Shown: positions 6,317 through 11,514 of the stretch, one piece after another
How the letters are laid out: the number at the start of each line of letters is the position of its first letter
Position numbering within the stretch: the first letter of the stretch is position 1
NCBI GenBank assembly: GCA_034422735.1
Contig: DAOUJL010000077.1
Span: forward strand, 1 to 11,570
DNA from: CATOSD01 sp034422735
GTDB taxonomy: Bacteria; Chloroflexota; Dehalococcoidia; Lucifugimonadales; CATOSD01
DNA length: 11,570 nt
Direction of reading: 5' to 3'
Translations under genes and position numbers: made by a program
The notes under the pieces: generated by a model
Told to the model about the DNA's origin: nothing
What the model saw: the letters and a program-made list of their open reading frames with translations, nothing else
Database searches by the model: none

Positions 6317-7027
6317 TTAGCTGCTGGCGTCGCTATCTTCGCTGTCGTCGCTGTTGTCTGTCGGGGTCGGCGTGTCGATGCCGTCGGAGTCGGTGCCGTC
6401 GTTGTCTGTCGGAGTCGGCGTGTCGATGCCGTCGGAGTCGGTGCCGTCGTTGTCTGTCGGGGTCGGCGTGTCGATGCCGTCGGAGTCGGTGCCGTCGTTG
6501 TCGGTCGGGGTCGGCGTGTCGATGCCGTCGGAGTCGGTGCCGTCGTAGTCCGTGTACGGAGTGTCCAGACCATCGTTGTCGGTGGGAGTGGGGGTGTCGA
6601 TGCCGTCGCCGTCAGTTGTCGGGGTGTCGACGCCGTCGTAGTCCGTGTACGGAGTGTCCAGACCATCGTTGTCGGTCGGCGTGGGGGTGTCGATGCCGTC
6701 GTTGTCGGTGGGCGTGTCTACTCCGTCGTAATCAGTGTACGGGGTGTCAATCCCGTCATTGTCCGTCGGAGTGGGAGTATCGACGCCATCGCCGTCCGTG
6801 GTCGGCGTATCAATGCCGTCATAGTCCGTTTCCGGGGTGTCCTCATCGTCGTCACCCTGGTCGTCGTTTCCGCTCTCCTCGCCATTGGAGGCGGTGTAGG
6901 TACGCGGTATGGAGGCCACCACTTCGGAAGGCCCGTCGGCCATGGCGGTCAACGCGCTGCCCCAGGCCAGCGCCGAAGCCAGCATCAGTGAAAATACAAG
7001 CGCCACGATTGGCGTCAACTTCTTCAT
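6317..7027 (-). CDS. Secreted Asp/Thr/Pro-rich repeat protein
   Basis: The protein is 236 residues. The ATG at 7027 has GGAG 8 nt upstream. A clear signal peptide (MKKLTPIVALVFSLMLASA..., likely cut after Ala28-Met-Ala30) is followed by a short linker and an acidic segment (about 48-65). From about residue 66 the protein is built of DG(I/V/L/T)DTP... units: first degenerate 10-11-residue units grouped into a longer 31-residue pattern, then four near-identical 16-residue units (GTDSDGIDTPTPTDND) ending near the C-terminus. The DxDGxD spacing recalls thrombospondin type 3 or EF-hand-like calcium-binding loops, and the many Thr residues could be glycosylated. No LPXTG or membrane anchor is seen. 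It may be a flexible, highly negative surface or matrix protein. A TATACT at 7087-7082 (minus) could be a -10 for it, but no good -35 is visible. Confidence 0.75.
   Translation of the reverse strand: MKKLTPIVALVFSLMLASALAWGSALTAMADGPSEVVASIPRTYTASNGEESGNDDQGDDDEDTPETDYDGIDTPTTDGDGVDTPTPTDNDGIDTPYTDYDGVDTPTDNDGIDTPTPTDNDGLDTPYTDYDGVDTPTTDGDGIDTPTPTDNDGLDTPYTDYDGTDSDGIDTPTPTDNDGTDSDGIDTPTPTDNDGTDSDGIDTPTPTDNDGTDSDGIDTPTPTDNSDDSEDSDASS
6356..6547 (-). repeat. Four tandem 48-bp repeats inside the Asp/Thr/Pro protein gene
   Basis: Units occupy 6356-6403, 6404-6451, 6452-6499 and 6500-6547 and differ by only a few bases. Each encodes 16 residues in frame, so unit number can change without a frameshift. 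Upstream in the gene, related 30-33-bp units continue to about 6835; one block containing GTGTCCAGACCATCGTTGTC recurs 93 bp apart. The near identity of the 48-bp units implies recent duplication or ongoing homogenisation. Confidence 0.9.
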
Positions 7028-7102
7028 CTAACGTGCTCCGGTTTCTGCAGATGAAGGAGGGCTTTGAACTCAGACCCTTCAAGTATACAGCACTTTGGAA
7101 TT

Positions 7103-8734
7103 TCAGACGTGACCGCGGGGGTGGTCGGCGTGGGGGAGTTTGAGGAAGGCGGTGGCGATGAGGGCGGCGGCTACGAGGGCCACGCTTACGGTGAAGACGT
7201 CGGCGATGGCGCCGGAGAGGGAGGCCCTGAGCGCGGCCAGGAACTGGTCAGCAATCTGCTGGCCGTCGGCGGCCGCGAATCTGGACTGCAGCTCGGCCAG
7301 AGCGGACGGGTCCACGAGAGCCTGCGGGTTCTGCTTGATCGCCTCGATCCTGTCGGCGGGCAGCACGTCCCTCACGGAGTCGGGCAGGGACTCCTCGAAC
7401 CTGGCGGCGAACCGGTTGGCCATCACCGCGCCGAGCAGCGCCAGTCCGAGCATTCCGCCGATCGACCTGAAGAACTGCAAAGCGGACGTGGCGGCGCCCA
7501 TCAGGTTGAAGGGTATGGAGTTCTGCACGGCGAGCGTGAACGTCGGGAAGGTGGAGCCCAGTCCCGCGCCCATGACCACGATGTACACGACGGCGCGGGC
7601 GAACGACGTGGTCTCGTCCATCGTGGACACCAGGAACAGGCCGAGCGTCATCAGCGCTACGCCCGCCAGCCCGAAGGCGCGGTAGCGCAGGCCCGTCCGG
7701 GCGAGCAGCTGGCCCGACAGCGTGGCACCGACCACGATGCCCAGCATCATCGGCGTGAGGAAGCTGCCGCTGCTGGTCGCGGACGCGCCGAGCACGCCCT
7801 GGAAGAAGAGCGGTATGAAGATGATGCCGCCGAACATGCCGAAGCCGGTCAGGAAGGCGACCACCAGCGACACGGCCACCATCCGGTTGCGGTAGATCTC
7901 CAGCGGCATAATCGGCGAGTCGCTGCGGCGCTCTATCGTGACGAACGCGGCGACCATTGCCGCGCCGAAGACCAGCAGGCCGATCACCTGCGGCGTGGCC
8001 CAGCCGTACTGCACGCCTCCCCAGGAGAGCGCGAGCAGAATGGGCACCACCGCGAGCACGAGCGTGACCATGCCGGCGTAGTCGTGCTTTCTGTTTTCCA
8101 CCTCCGGCTTGATGACCGGGAACAGGATCAGGATCAGCAGCAGCACCGGGACGCCGATGGGGACATTGATCAGGAAGACCCAGCCCCAGGAGATGTTGTC
8201 GGTGATGAAGCCGCCGAGCGTGGGGCCTAAGACCGAGGACATCCCGAACACGACTCCGAGGAAGCCCTGGTACTTGCCGCGCGATTCGGGCGGGAACAGG
8301 TCCGCTATGGCGGTGAAGCTGTTGACCATGATCATTCCGCCGCCGATGCCCTGGACGGCGCGGAAGGCGATGAGCTGGTTCATGGTCTGGCTCAGGCCCG
8401 CGAGGACGGAGCCGACCAGGAAGATGACGATGCCGGCCACGAAGAAGACCTTGCGGCCGTAGATGTCGGTGAGCCGGCCGACTATGGGCACGGCGGTCGT
8501 GGACGCGACGAGGTACGACGTCGTGACCCAGGTGAAGCGGTCGAAGCCGCCCAGGTCGGCGATGATCCTGGGCATGGCGGTGGCTACGACGGTCTGGTCC
8601 AGCGAGGCGAGGAACAGGGCCGTCAGAAGGCCGGTCATCGCAAGCACGACCTGGCGCCTGGGAAGCCGGACGTAGTCCTGGGCTACCGACTGGTCGGCGG
8701 CGGCGGTCGTTGCGTCGCTATCGCCGTTGCTCAA
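7103..8734 (-). CDS. DHA2-family (EmrB/QacA type) MFS drug exporter
   Basis: The protein is 543 residues, starting at TTG 8734 with the ribosome-binding site AAAGGAG close upstream. Length and hydropathy fit 14 transmembrane helices, the mark of DHA2 proton-coupled drug exporters. Motifs seen: D1 in helix 1, LASLDQTVVATAMP (42-55, with Asp46); motif A, GRLTDIYGRK (86-95); motif B-like RAVQGIGGG (125-133, with Arg125); motif C, GPTLGGFITD (170-179); and WGWVFLINVPIG (183-194). It would expel hydrophobic or cationic compounds across the cytoplasmic membrane in exchange for protons. No membrane-fusion partner (EmrA) is adjacent. It is the first gene of the minus-strand run that continues, after a 75-nt gap, with the repeat protein and kinase. 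A promoter is visible at 8784-8813. Confidence 0.93.
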   Translation of the reverse strand: MSNGDSDATTAAADQSVAQDYVRLPRRQVVLAMTGLLTALFLASLDQTVVATAMPRIIADLGGFDRFTWVTTSYLVASTTAVPIVGRLTDIYGRKVFFVAGIVIFLVGSVLAGLSQTMNQLIAFRAVQGIGGGMIMVNSFTAIADLFPPESRGKYQGFLGVVFGMSSVLGPTLGGFITDNISWGWVFLINVPIGVPVLLLILILFPVIKPEVENRKHDYAGMVTLVLAVVPILLALSWGGVQYGWATPQVIGLLVFGAAMVAAFVTIERRSDSPIMPLEIYRNRMVAVSLVVAFLTGFGMFGGIIFIPLFFQGVLGASATSSGSFLTPMMLGIVVGATLSGQLLARTGLRYRAFGLAGVALMTLGLFLVSTMDETTSFARAVVYIVVMGAGLGSTFPTFTLAVQNSIPFNLMGAATSALQFFRSIGGMLGLALLGAVMANRFAARFEESLPDSVRDVLPADRIEAIKQNPQALVDPSALAELQSRFAAADGQQIADQFLAALRASLSGAIADVFTVSVALVAAALIATAFLKLPHADHPRGHV

Positions 8735-8783
8735 GATGCTCCTTTCTCCTGTTTGTGTGGGGCCAATCCGCGAGCGGATGGCA

Positions 8784-8813
8784 ATCGTAGTTGCCGTGTG
8801 GCGGCTTGGTCAA
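8784..8813 (-). promoter_or_regulatory. Probable promoter of the MFS exporter
   Basis: On the minus strand, TTGACC (8813-8808) and TACGAT (8789-8784) are 18 nt apart, about 50 nt before the TTG start. A small dyad, GCCG-N5-CGGC, lies in the spacer and could be a regulator half-site pair. No regulator gene is adjacent. Confidence 0.5.
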
Positions 8814-9240
8814 ATCTTCGCCTCACCGTTGGGGCGGCGATTGCGCCTCTTGGCGTGGGTCTCCGAAAAATCTGCTCTATTCTGCTGCATTGTGTCCGAT
8901 TCGTAGCTGAGGACACCGGCGATTGTGCTCAATTCTGTCATGCCGGAGTGGGCACTTCAGGGCATAAGTGTCGCGCGGCGTGGCAGAAGAGGACGGTGTC
9001 GGTGGCCAGTGGCAGGTGGTCAGTGACCAGTTTTCGACGCTGCTACGGATGGCCGGGCGCATATCCTGCTTGGGGGCAGGGTTGCCGGGCCGCGGGGTCA
9101 GTCCCTCGCGTGTGGTAGAATAGCACGCATGTGCGTCTAAATCAAGGGCGCTGGCGAAATCGGCGGATCAGGGCGAAATGGTGGGGAGAAATTGCGCAGG
9201 CGTGGGGACTGGTGGGACGCGGGTGAGAACGGGTGGGGCA
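8814..9240. other. Gene-free stretch upstream of the MFS exporter
   Basis: I find no convincing gene here on either strand; the short open frames lack ribosome-binding sites and family motifs. It contains an exact 13-bp palindrome, TGGTCA-G-TGACCA (9017-9029), within a short imperfect repetition of GTGG(C/T)CAGTG. From about 9120 on, the plus strand becomes strongly G-rich, which continues into the repeats at 9241-9337. Confidence 0.5.
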
Positions 9241-9283
9241 CGGTCGGGAACGGATGGCGCGGGAAAGTGACGGTTTTTTGGGG
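9241..9283 (+). repeat. G-rich dispersed repeat, copy A
   Basis: This 43-bp segment aligns without gaps to 9953-9995. About 32 of the best-aligned 38 positions agree, including GGCGCGGGA and the run of six T. The two copies are in the same orientation and enclose the BrnT remnant and BrnA. It looks like a diverged member of a dispersed intergenic repeat family. Confidence 0.55.
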
Positions 9284-9307
9284 TGCGGGGGTGCCTTTGG
9301 GGTGGGA
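9280..9307 (+). other. G-quadruplex-forming motif
   Basis: Four runs of at least three G occur with loops of 3, 7 and 1 nt (GGGG-TGC-GGGGG-TGCCTTT-GGGG-T-GGG), meeting the usual G3+N1-7 rule. More G-runs follow to about 9337. It lies directly after repeat copy A and upstream of the brnTA promoter. Confidence 0.5.
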
Positions 9308-9406
9308 GAGGGCGACGGGGGCGCGGCCGGGGTGTGGGTTGTTCGTGAAAGAGACACGGTGTTGGGCGCGCAGTAGTCTGAAAGAGGCTCCAGGGCTGCG
9401 CGCGGA

Positions 9407-9436
9407 TTGACTTCGTGCCGGTTCTGTAACTACAAT
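9407..9436 (+). promoter_or_regulatory. Probable promoter of the brnT-remnant/brnA unit
   Basis: TTGACT (9407-9412) and TACAAT (9431-9436) with an 18-nt spacer form a good sigma-70-like promoter. An interrupted dyad, ACTAC-AATTAC-GTAGT (9429-9444), covers the -10 and could be the operator for BrnA, which represses its own operon in this family. It lies at the point where homology to BrnT begins. Confidence 0.5.
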
Positions 9437-9592
9437 TACGTAGTGTTCGGCATGGTGGGCACTCAAGTCGTGATGGTAGTCCACACTTGGCCCGATTTCG
9501 ACACGGAGGCCGGCGAAGAGGTCGGTCGCATAATCTCTGCGCGTAAAGCGACGAGACGTGAGAGGGAGGCTTATGAAGAAGGACATTACTGA
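9407..9592 (+). pseudogene. brnT: BrnT toxin remnant, C-terminal half only
   Basis: The C-terminal block RIISARKATRREREAYEEG is a near-diagnostic BrnT signature, and VVFGMVGTQVVMVVHTW before it fits the preceding beta strands. BrnT toxins are normally about 90-100 residues, ribonucleases with a RelE-like fold. Here the frame is closed by a TAG at 9374-9376. The residues before about 9437 do not resemble the BrnT N-terminus (the usual 'F.WDp.Ka..N..KHgV.FeeA' pattern is missing), and none of the three plus frames upstream supplies it. A short product could start at TTG 9407 (61 aa) or ATG 9452 (46 aa), but neither should be an active toxin. The 3' end overlaps the start of brnA by 20 nt, as in intact brnTA operons. 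Confidence 0.7.
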
Positions 9593-9869
9593 GCTGCCGT
9601 CGGACGTGCAGGAGCAGATACGGGCGTTAGAGGCTATGCCTGAGGACCAGATCGACACTGCGGACATCCCTGAGATTCTCGACTGGTCGAATGCCAGGAG
9701 AGGGGTCTTCTATCGGCCCGTGAAGCAGCAGATCACACTGAGGATAGATGCGGACATCATAGCCTGGTTCAAGGCCCAGGCTCATGAAGGGCGCGGTTAC
9801 CAGACAGACATCAATGGAGCCCTCCGTGAGCACGTCCAGAGGACGGCCCGTTCCGCAAGCCAGCCGTGA
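9573..9869 (+). CDS. brnA: BrnA-family antitoxin, orphan
   Basis: The protein is 98 residues from the ATG at 9573, with AGAGGGAGG just upstream. An in-frame GTG at 9558 is less likely. The C-terminal part, KQQITLRIDADIIAWFKAQA...GYQTDINGALREHVQ (about 50-90), is the BrnA dimerisation and DNA-binding region of ribbon-helix-helix type: a beta strand with alternating polar residues, then 'D.d.i.WFkaq' and 'YQT.IN.ALR.hv'. The N-terminal half (about 1-49) is acidic and longer than in many BrnA proteins. In the family, BrnA binds and neutralises BrnT and represses the operon. Its toxin partner here is truncated, so it probably persists as a free repressor or as an antidote against a related toxin encoded elsewhere. 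Confidence 0.85.
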   Translation: MKKDITELPSDVQEQIRALEAMPEDQIDTADIPEILDWSNARRGVFYRPVKQQITLRIDADIIAWFKAQAHEGRGYQTDINGALREHVQRTARSASQP

Positions 9870-9896
9870 GCGGCGGAATTGGTGGTAGAGCGCCAA

Positions 9897-10011
9897 GGGG
9901 CGGGGGCGCGACACTCTTCAATCGATGAAGACGTAATCTGCATCACGCGTATCAAGGGGGAAGGGACGGCGCGGGAGAGTTACGCTTTTTTCGGGGGGGC
10001 GGGGGCGCGAC
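9897..10011 (+). repeat. 16-bp perfect direct repeat, 99 bp apart
   Basis: GGGGCGGGGGCGCGAC occurs at 9897-9912 and again, identically and in the same orientation, at 9996-10011. Between them lie repeat copy B (9953-9995) and a short non-repetitive stretch. The arrangement suggests a duplication of the repeat edge or a small inserted unit with direct flanks. Confidence 0.65.
9953..9995 (+). repeat. G-rich dispersed repeat, copy B
   Basis: This is the partner of 9241-9283, in the same orientation, keeping the GGCGCGGGA core and the run of six T. It lies 84 nt after the brnA stop codon, so copies A and B flank the brnTA remnant as direct repeats about 710 bp apart. Confidence 0.55.
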
Positions 10012-10014
10012 GCC

Positions 10015-10242
10015 TTAGGCGTCGCCGGTGGTGGTAGGCTCTGCGGGCGGCTTGGGCGGGTCGCCGTGCCCGCAACAGCCGGGCTCGTGGATGACGACAA
10101 GACCGTCACGCGGCTCAACCGGAGGAGCGCCGGGCAGGTGATGGTGCACCAAGGCCCCGGTGGAGTGGCAAACTGGACAGCGCAGTTGGTTAGCAGAGCT
10201 GTGATAGAGTTGCTTGCAGCTATAGCAGAACCAAAGACTCAT
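10015..10242 (-). CDS. Small zinc-ribbon protein, unknown function
   Basis: The protein is 75 residues. It begins MSLWFCYSCKQLYHSS and carries Cys6-X2-Cys9 and Cys22-X2-Cys25 (CPVC), a four-cysteine zinc-ribbon/rubredoxin-like knuckle. HHH at about 33-35 and CC near the C-terminus are further possible metal ligands. The rest is Pro/Gly-rich and ends in the GC-rich repeat zone, so the tail may be recently acquired sequence. No strong ribosome-binding site precedes the ATG at 10242. The cysteine spacing argues that this frame is, or was, coding. Function and partners are unknown. It may be an accessory gene or a relic like its neighbours. Confidence 0.5.
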   Translation of the reverse strand: MSLWFCYSCKQLYHSSANQLRCPVCHSTGALVHHHLPGAPPVEPRDGLVVIHEPGCCGHGDPPKPPAEPTTTGDA

Positions 10243-10438
10243 CGTCGCTGTGTCCGGCGCATCGGTCTACCAGGAACCTCAAGGGCCTGGCACTGAGACG
10301 GAGGCCAGGGAGTCACCGGCAATCTCGTGGGTAGTGTCTCAGCTCGAGTTCGCATCTATGCTTCCTTGCTTGAGGGAGTCCAGAAAGGCGATTGTGGACA
10401 CCCCTCAATCCGAAATAGGTTCGAGGGCTACGTGCGTA

Positions 10439-10467
10439 TTGACAAATCTGTTTCAGACTGAAATACT
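10439..10467 (+). promoter_or_regulatory. Promoter-like element with a palindrome in the spacer
   Basis: TTGACA (10439-10444, perfect -35), a 17-nt spacer and AATACT (10462-10467) point rightward. The spacer contains the exact dyad TTTCAG-A-CTGAAA (10451-10463), placed where a repressor would block RNA polymerase. No plus-strand gene follows; instead transcription would enter a long hairpin. Confidence 0.4.
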
Positions 10468-10490
10468 CCACTTAGTGACTTTGCTAATCC

Positions 10491-10537
10491 GTGGGCCAGG
10501 CGGGTCTCCCGAAACATGGAGGCCCGTCCTGGCTCAC
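10491..10537. terminator. Long near-perfect hairpin beside the truncated DUF3800 gene
   Basis: GTGGGCCAGGCGGGTCTCC (10491-10509) pairs with GGAGGCCCGTCCTGGCTCAC (10518-10537) over 19 base pairs, with two G-T wobbles, one bulged T and an 8-nt loop (CGAAACAT). It could end the minus-strand DUF3800 transcript or be a REP/MITE-like repeat. Neither side has a clear T-tract, so intrinsic termination would be weak. Confidence 0.5.
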
Positions 10538-10568
10538 AGTTCGTTTCGCCGCACGTACTGGTTGATAG

Positions 10569-10970
10569 TCAAGTCTCCAGTAGGCGGCGTAGCATGTAGT
10601 TACGGAATCGCACCGGGTTCCCGGGTCTTCTACCTCCAGGCTTCAGGTAGCTACCCGTATATTCCAATTTGTTCACGTAGATTGCCGATGCCCAAATGTT
10701 TTTTCCTCCTTCTGCCATGGCTCTGATGGGGCCAAGAAGCCTGGAGAATTCGTCCCTATCCGAAGGGATCTTCAGTTCACGGCTTAGGCCCGTGTAGTAC
10801 CTGAAGGCCGCAACGTGCCTGTTCATATCTCGAAACGCGTCGTCGCACAGATGCAGCGCGGCTGCGGAAAAGTAACTGCTGCTTTGCAGCCGACCCGTTC
10901 CTGGTTCCAGACTGAAGCCCGGGTCTCCTGACTCATCCACGAATATGTAGTCATGCCGAGGCGTTGTCAT
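10569..10970 (-). pseudogene. DUF3800-type protein, N-terminal part only
   Basis: The frame runs 133 residues from the ATG at 10970 (GGGGA upstream; a TTG at 10973 is also in frame). It opens with DYIFVDESGDPGF, the diagnostic acidic N-terminal motif of DUF3800, a family with a proposed RNase H-like fold often found with defence or mobile genes. A middle region follows (RELKIPSDRDEF, IWASAIYV, FRNYMLRRLLE), then a stop at 10571-10569. Full-length members are usually well over 200 residues and carry further acidic residues in the second half; these are absent. In another frame just past the stop is TINQYVRRNEL ending at the hairpin, perhaps a displaced C-terminus. It is most simply a truncated gene, though a short expressed product cannot be excluded. 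Confidence 0.65.
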
Positions 10971-10995
10971 CAACTATCCCCAATAGCGAACCGTC

Positions 10996-11364
10996 TCAGG
11001 ATACGAGGGCGAGTATCGTCGCTAGCCTTCTGCCCACTTCCACAAAGCGATGCACCTCGTCCGGCTTCAGCGGCCTGCCCAGCACCTTGCGCTAGCACTC
11101 CGCCTTACCAAGTCCACTCAGCCATCAGAGATACGCGAGGAGATCATCCAACCGGGAGTGTACGGCTGTGCCATACCGTTGTGACAGATTGTGGCGGACC
11201 ACATGGGACAGCATGGAGCGATCCGTCAGATGTCCGGCGCCCTGGTTGGCGAGCGCGGGATACGTCGATACCTCACCGGACGCGCCGCCGGAGTCGCGCA
11301 GGCGTCTCAGTTCCACGAGGTACTCCTCGGCGATGGAGGTGAGCTTGGCGGTGTTGGCGAGCAT
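10996..11364 (-). pseudogene. Collapsed adenine-specific DNA methyltransferase gene
   Basis: From the ATG at 11364 the frame reads MLANTAKLTSIAEEYLVELR, then RLRDSGGASGEVSTYPAL. This matches my memory of the start of large N-6 DNA methylases of the type ISP-like group ('..eYL.eLr..R.sGgatgE.SyYPaL..'). It jumps directly to ANQGAGH, a motif that normally follows only after several dozen more residues, and stops at 11127-11125. At 11091-10996, in another frame and after stops, comes RKVLGRPLKPDEVHRF then VEVGRRLATILALVS-stop, resembling the C-terminal segment of such enzymes ('..vLGRPL.peEv..f...aRRiaalL'). An enzyme of roughly 1000 residues is therefore reduced to about 370 bp, with the SAM-binding and NPPY-type catalytic motifs gone. 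The family assignment is by remembered motifs. Confidence 0.6.
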
Positions 11365-11384
11365 GGTCGTAGTTTAGCGCAGTG

Positions 11385-11463
11385 GGGGCGCGGGATGTAG
11401 GGCTGACGAAAGAGGTTGCGTCGGGTTGCCGGGTGGCTTCGCTGGGGGGTGCCCCCGCGCCCC
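11385..11463. repeat. G-rich inverted repeat before the IS30 element
   Basis: GGGGCGCGGG (11385-11394) is matched by its exact complement CCCGCGCCCC (11454-11463), with 59 nt between. The left arm shares GGGGGCGCG with the repeats at 9897 and 9996, suggesting the same G-rich repeat family. The right arm ends 8-9 nt before the presumed end of the IS30 element. Confidence 0.45.
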
Positions 11464-11490
11464 TGGATTCGTTAGACTCACAAACGAAGT

Positions 11491-11513
11491 GCAACATCTT
11501 GTTAAGGTGTTGC
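11491..11513 (+). other. Leader hairpin of the IS30 transposase
   Basis: GCAACA (11491-11496) and TGTTGC (11508-11513) can pair directly in front of the ATG at 11515, enclosing the AAGG ribosome-binding site (11504-11507). Such folds often keep transposase expression low; here that is inferred. Confidence 0.4.
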
Positions 11514-11514
11514 C

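Larger units (their letters stand above)
10243..10568. other. Intergenic stretch without a supported gene
   Basis: All six frames were read; none gives a recognisable domain or a start with a ribosome-binding site. What the region does hold is a promoter-like pair with a palindrome in its spacer (10439-10467) and a long hairpin (10491-10537), listed separately. Confidence 0.5.

Noticed and set aside
6356..6547. Regular repeats considered as a CRISPR array
   Set aside because: Units are contiguous with no unique spacers and lie in frame inside a coding sequence with a signal peptide; this is a coding minisatellite.
6354..6548. Plus-strand repeat frame (MSVGVGVSMPSES units)
   Set aside because: It is the antisense translation of the 48-bp repeats and has no independent start signal.
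7064..8230. Plus-strand open frame of 388 codons opposite the MFS exporter
   Set aside because: Its product is Glu/Gly/His/Arg-rich low complexity, the typical mirror of membrane-protein codons. The minus-strand MFS motifs are unambiguous.
8731..9118. Short open frames on both strands upstream of the MFS gene
   Set aside because: None has a ribosome-binding site, domain motif or coherent hydropathy; they overlap the MFS promoter.
9918..9950. Possible second DUF3800 N-terminal scrap (minus frame reading RDADYVFID then stop) next to repeat copy B
   Set aside because: It resembles DYIFVDESG but only about nine residues match before a stop; too short to separate from chance.
10250..10726. Plus-strand open frame of 158 codons
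   Set aside because: No ribosome-binding site or domain. It runs across a hairpin and antisense to the DUF3800 motif region.
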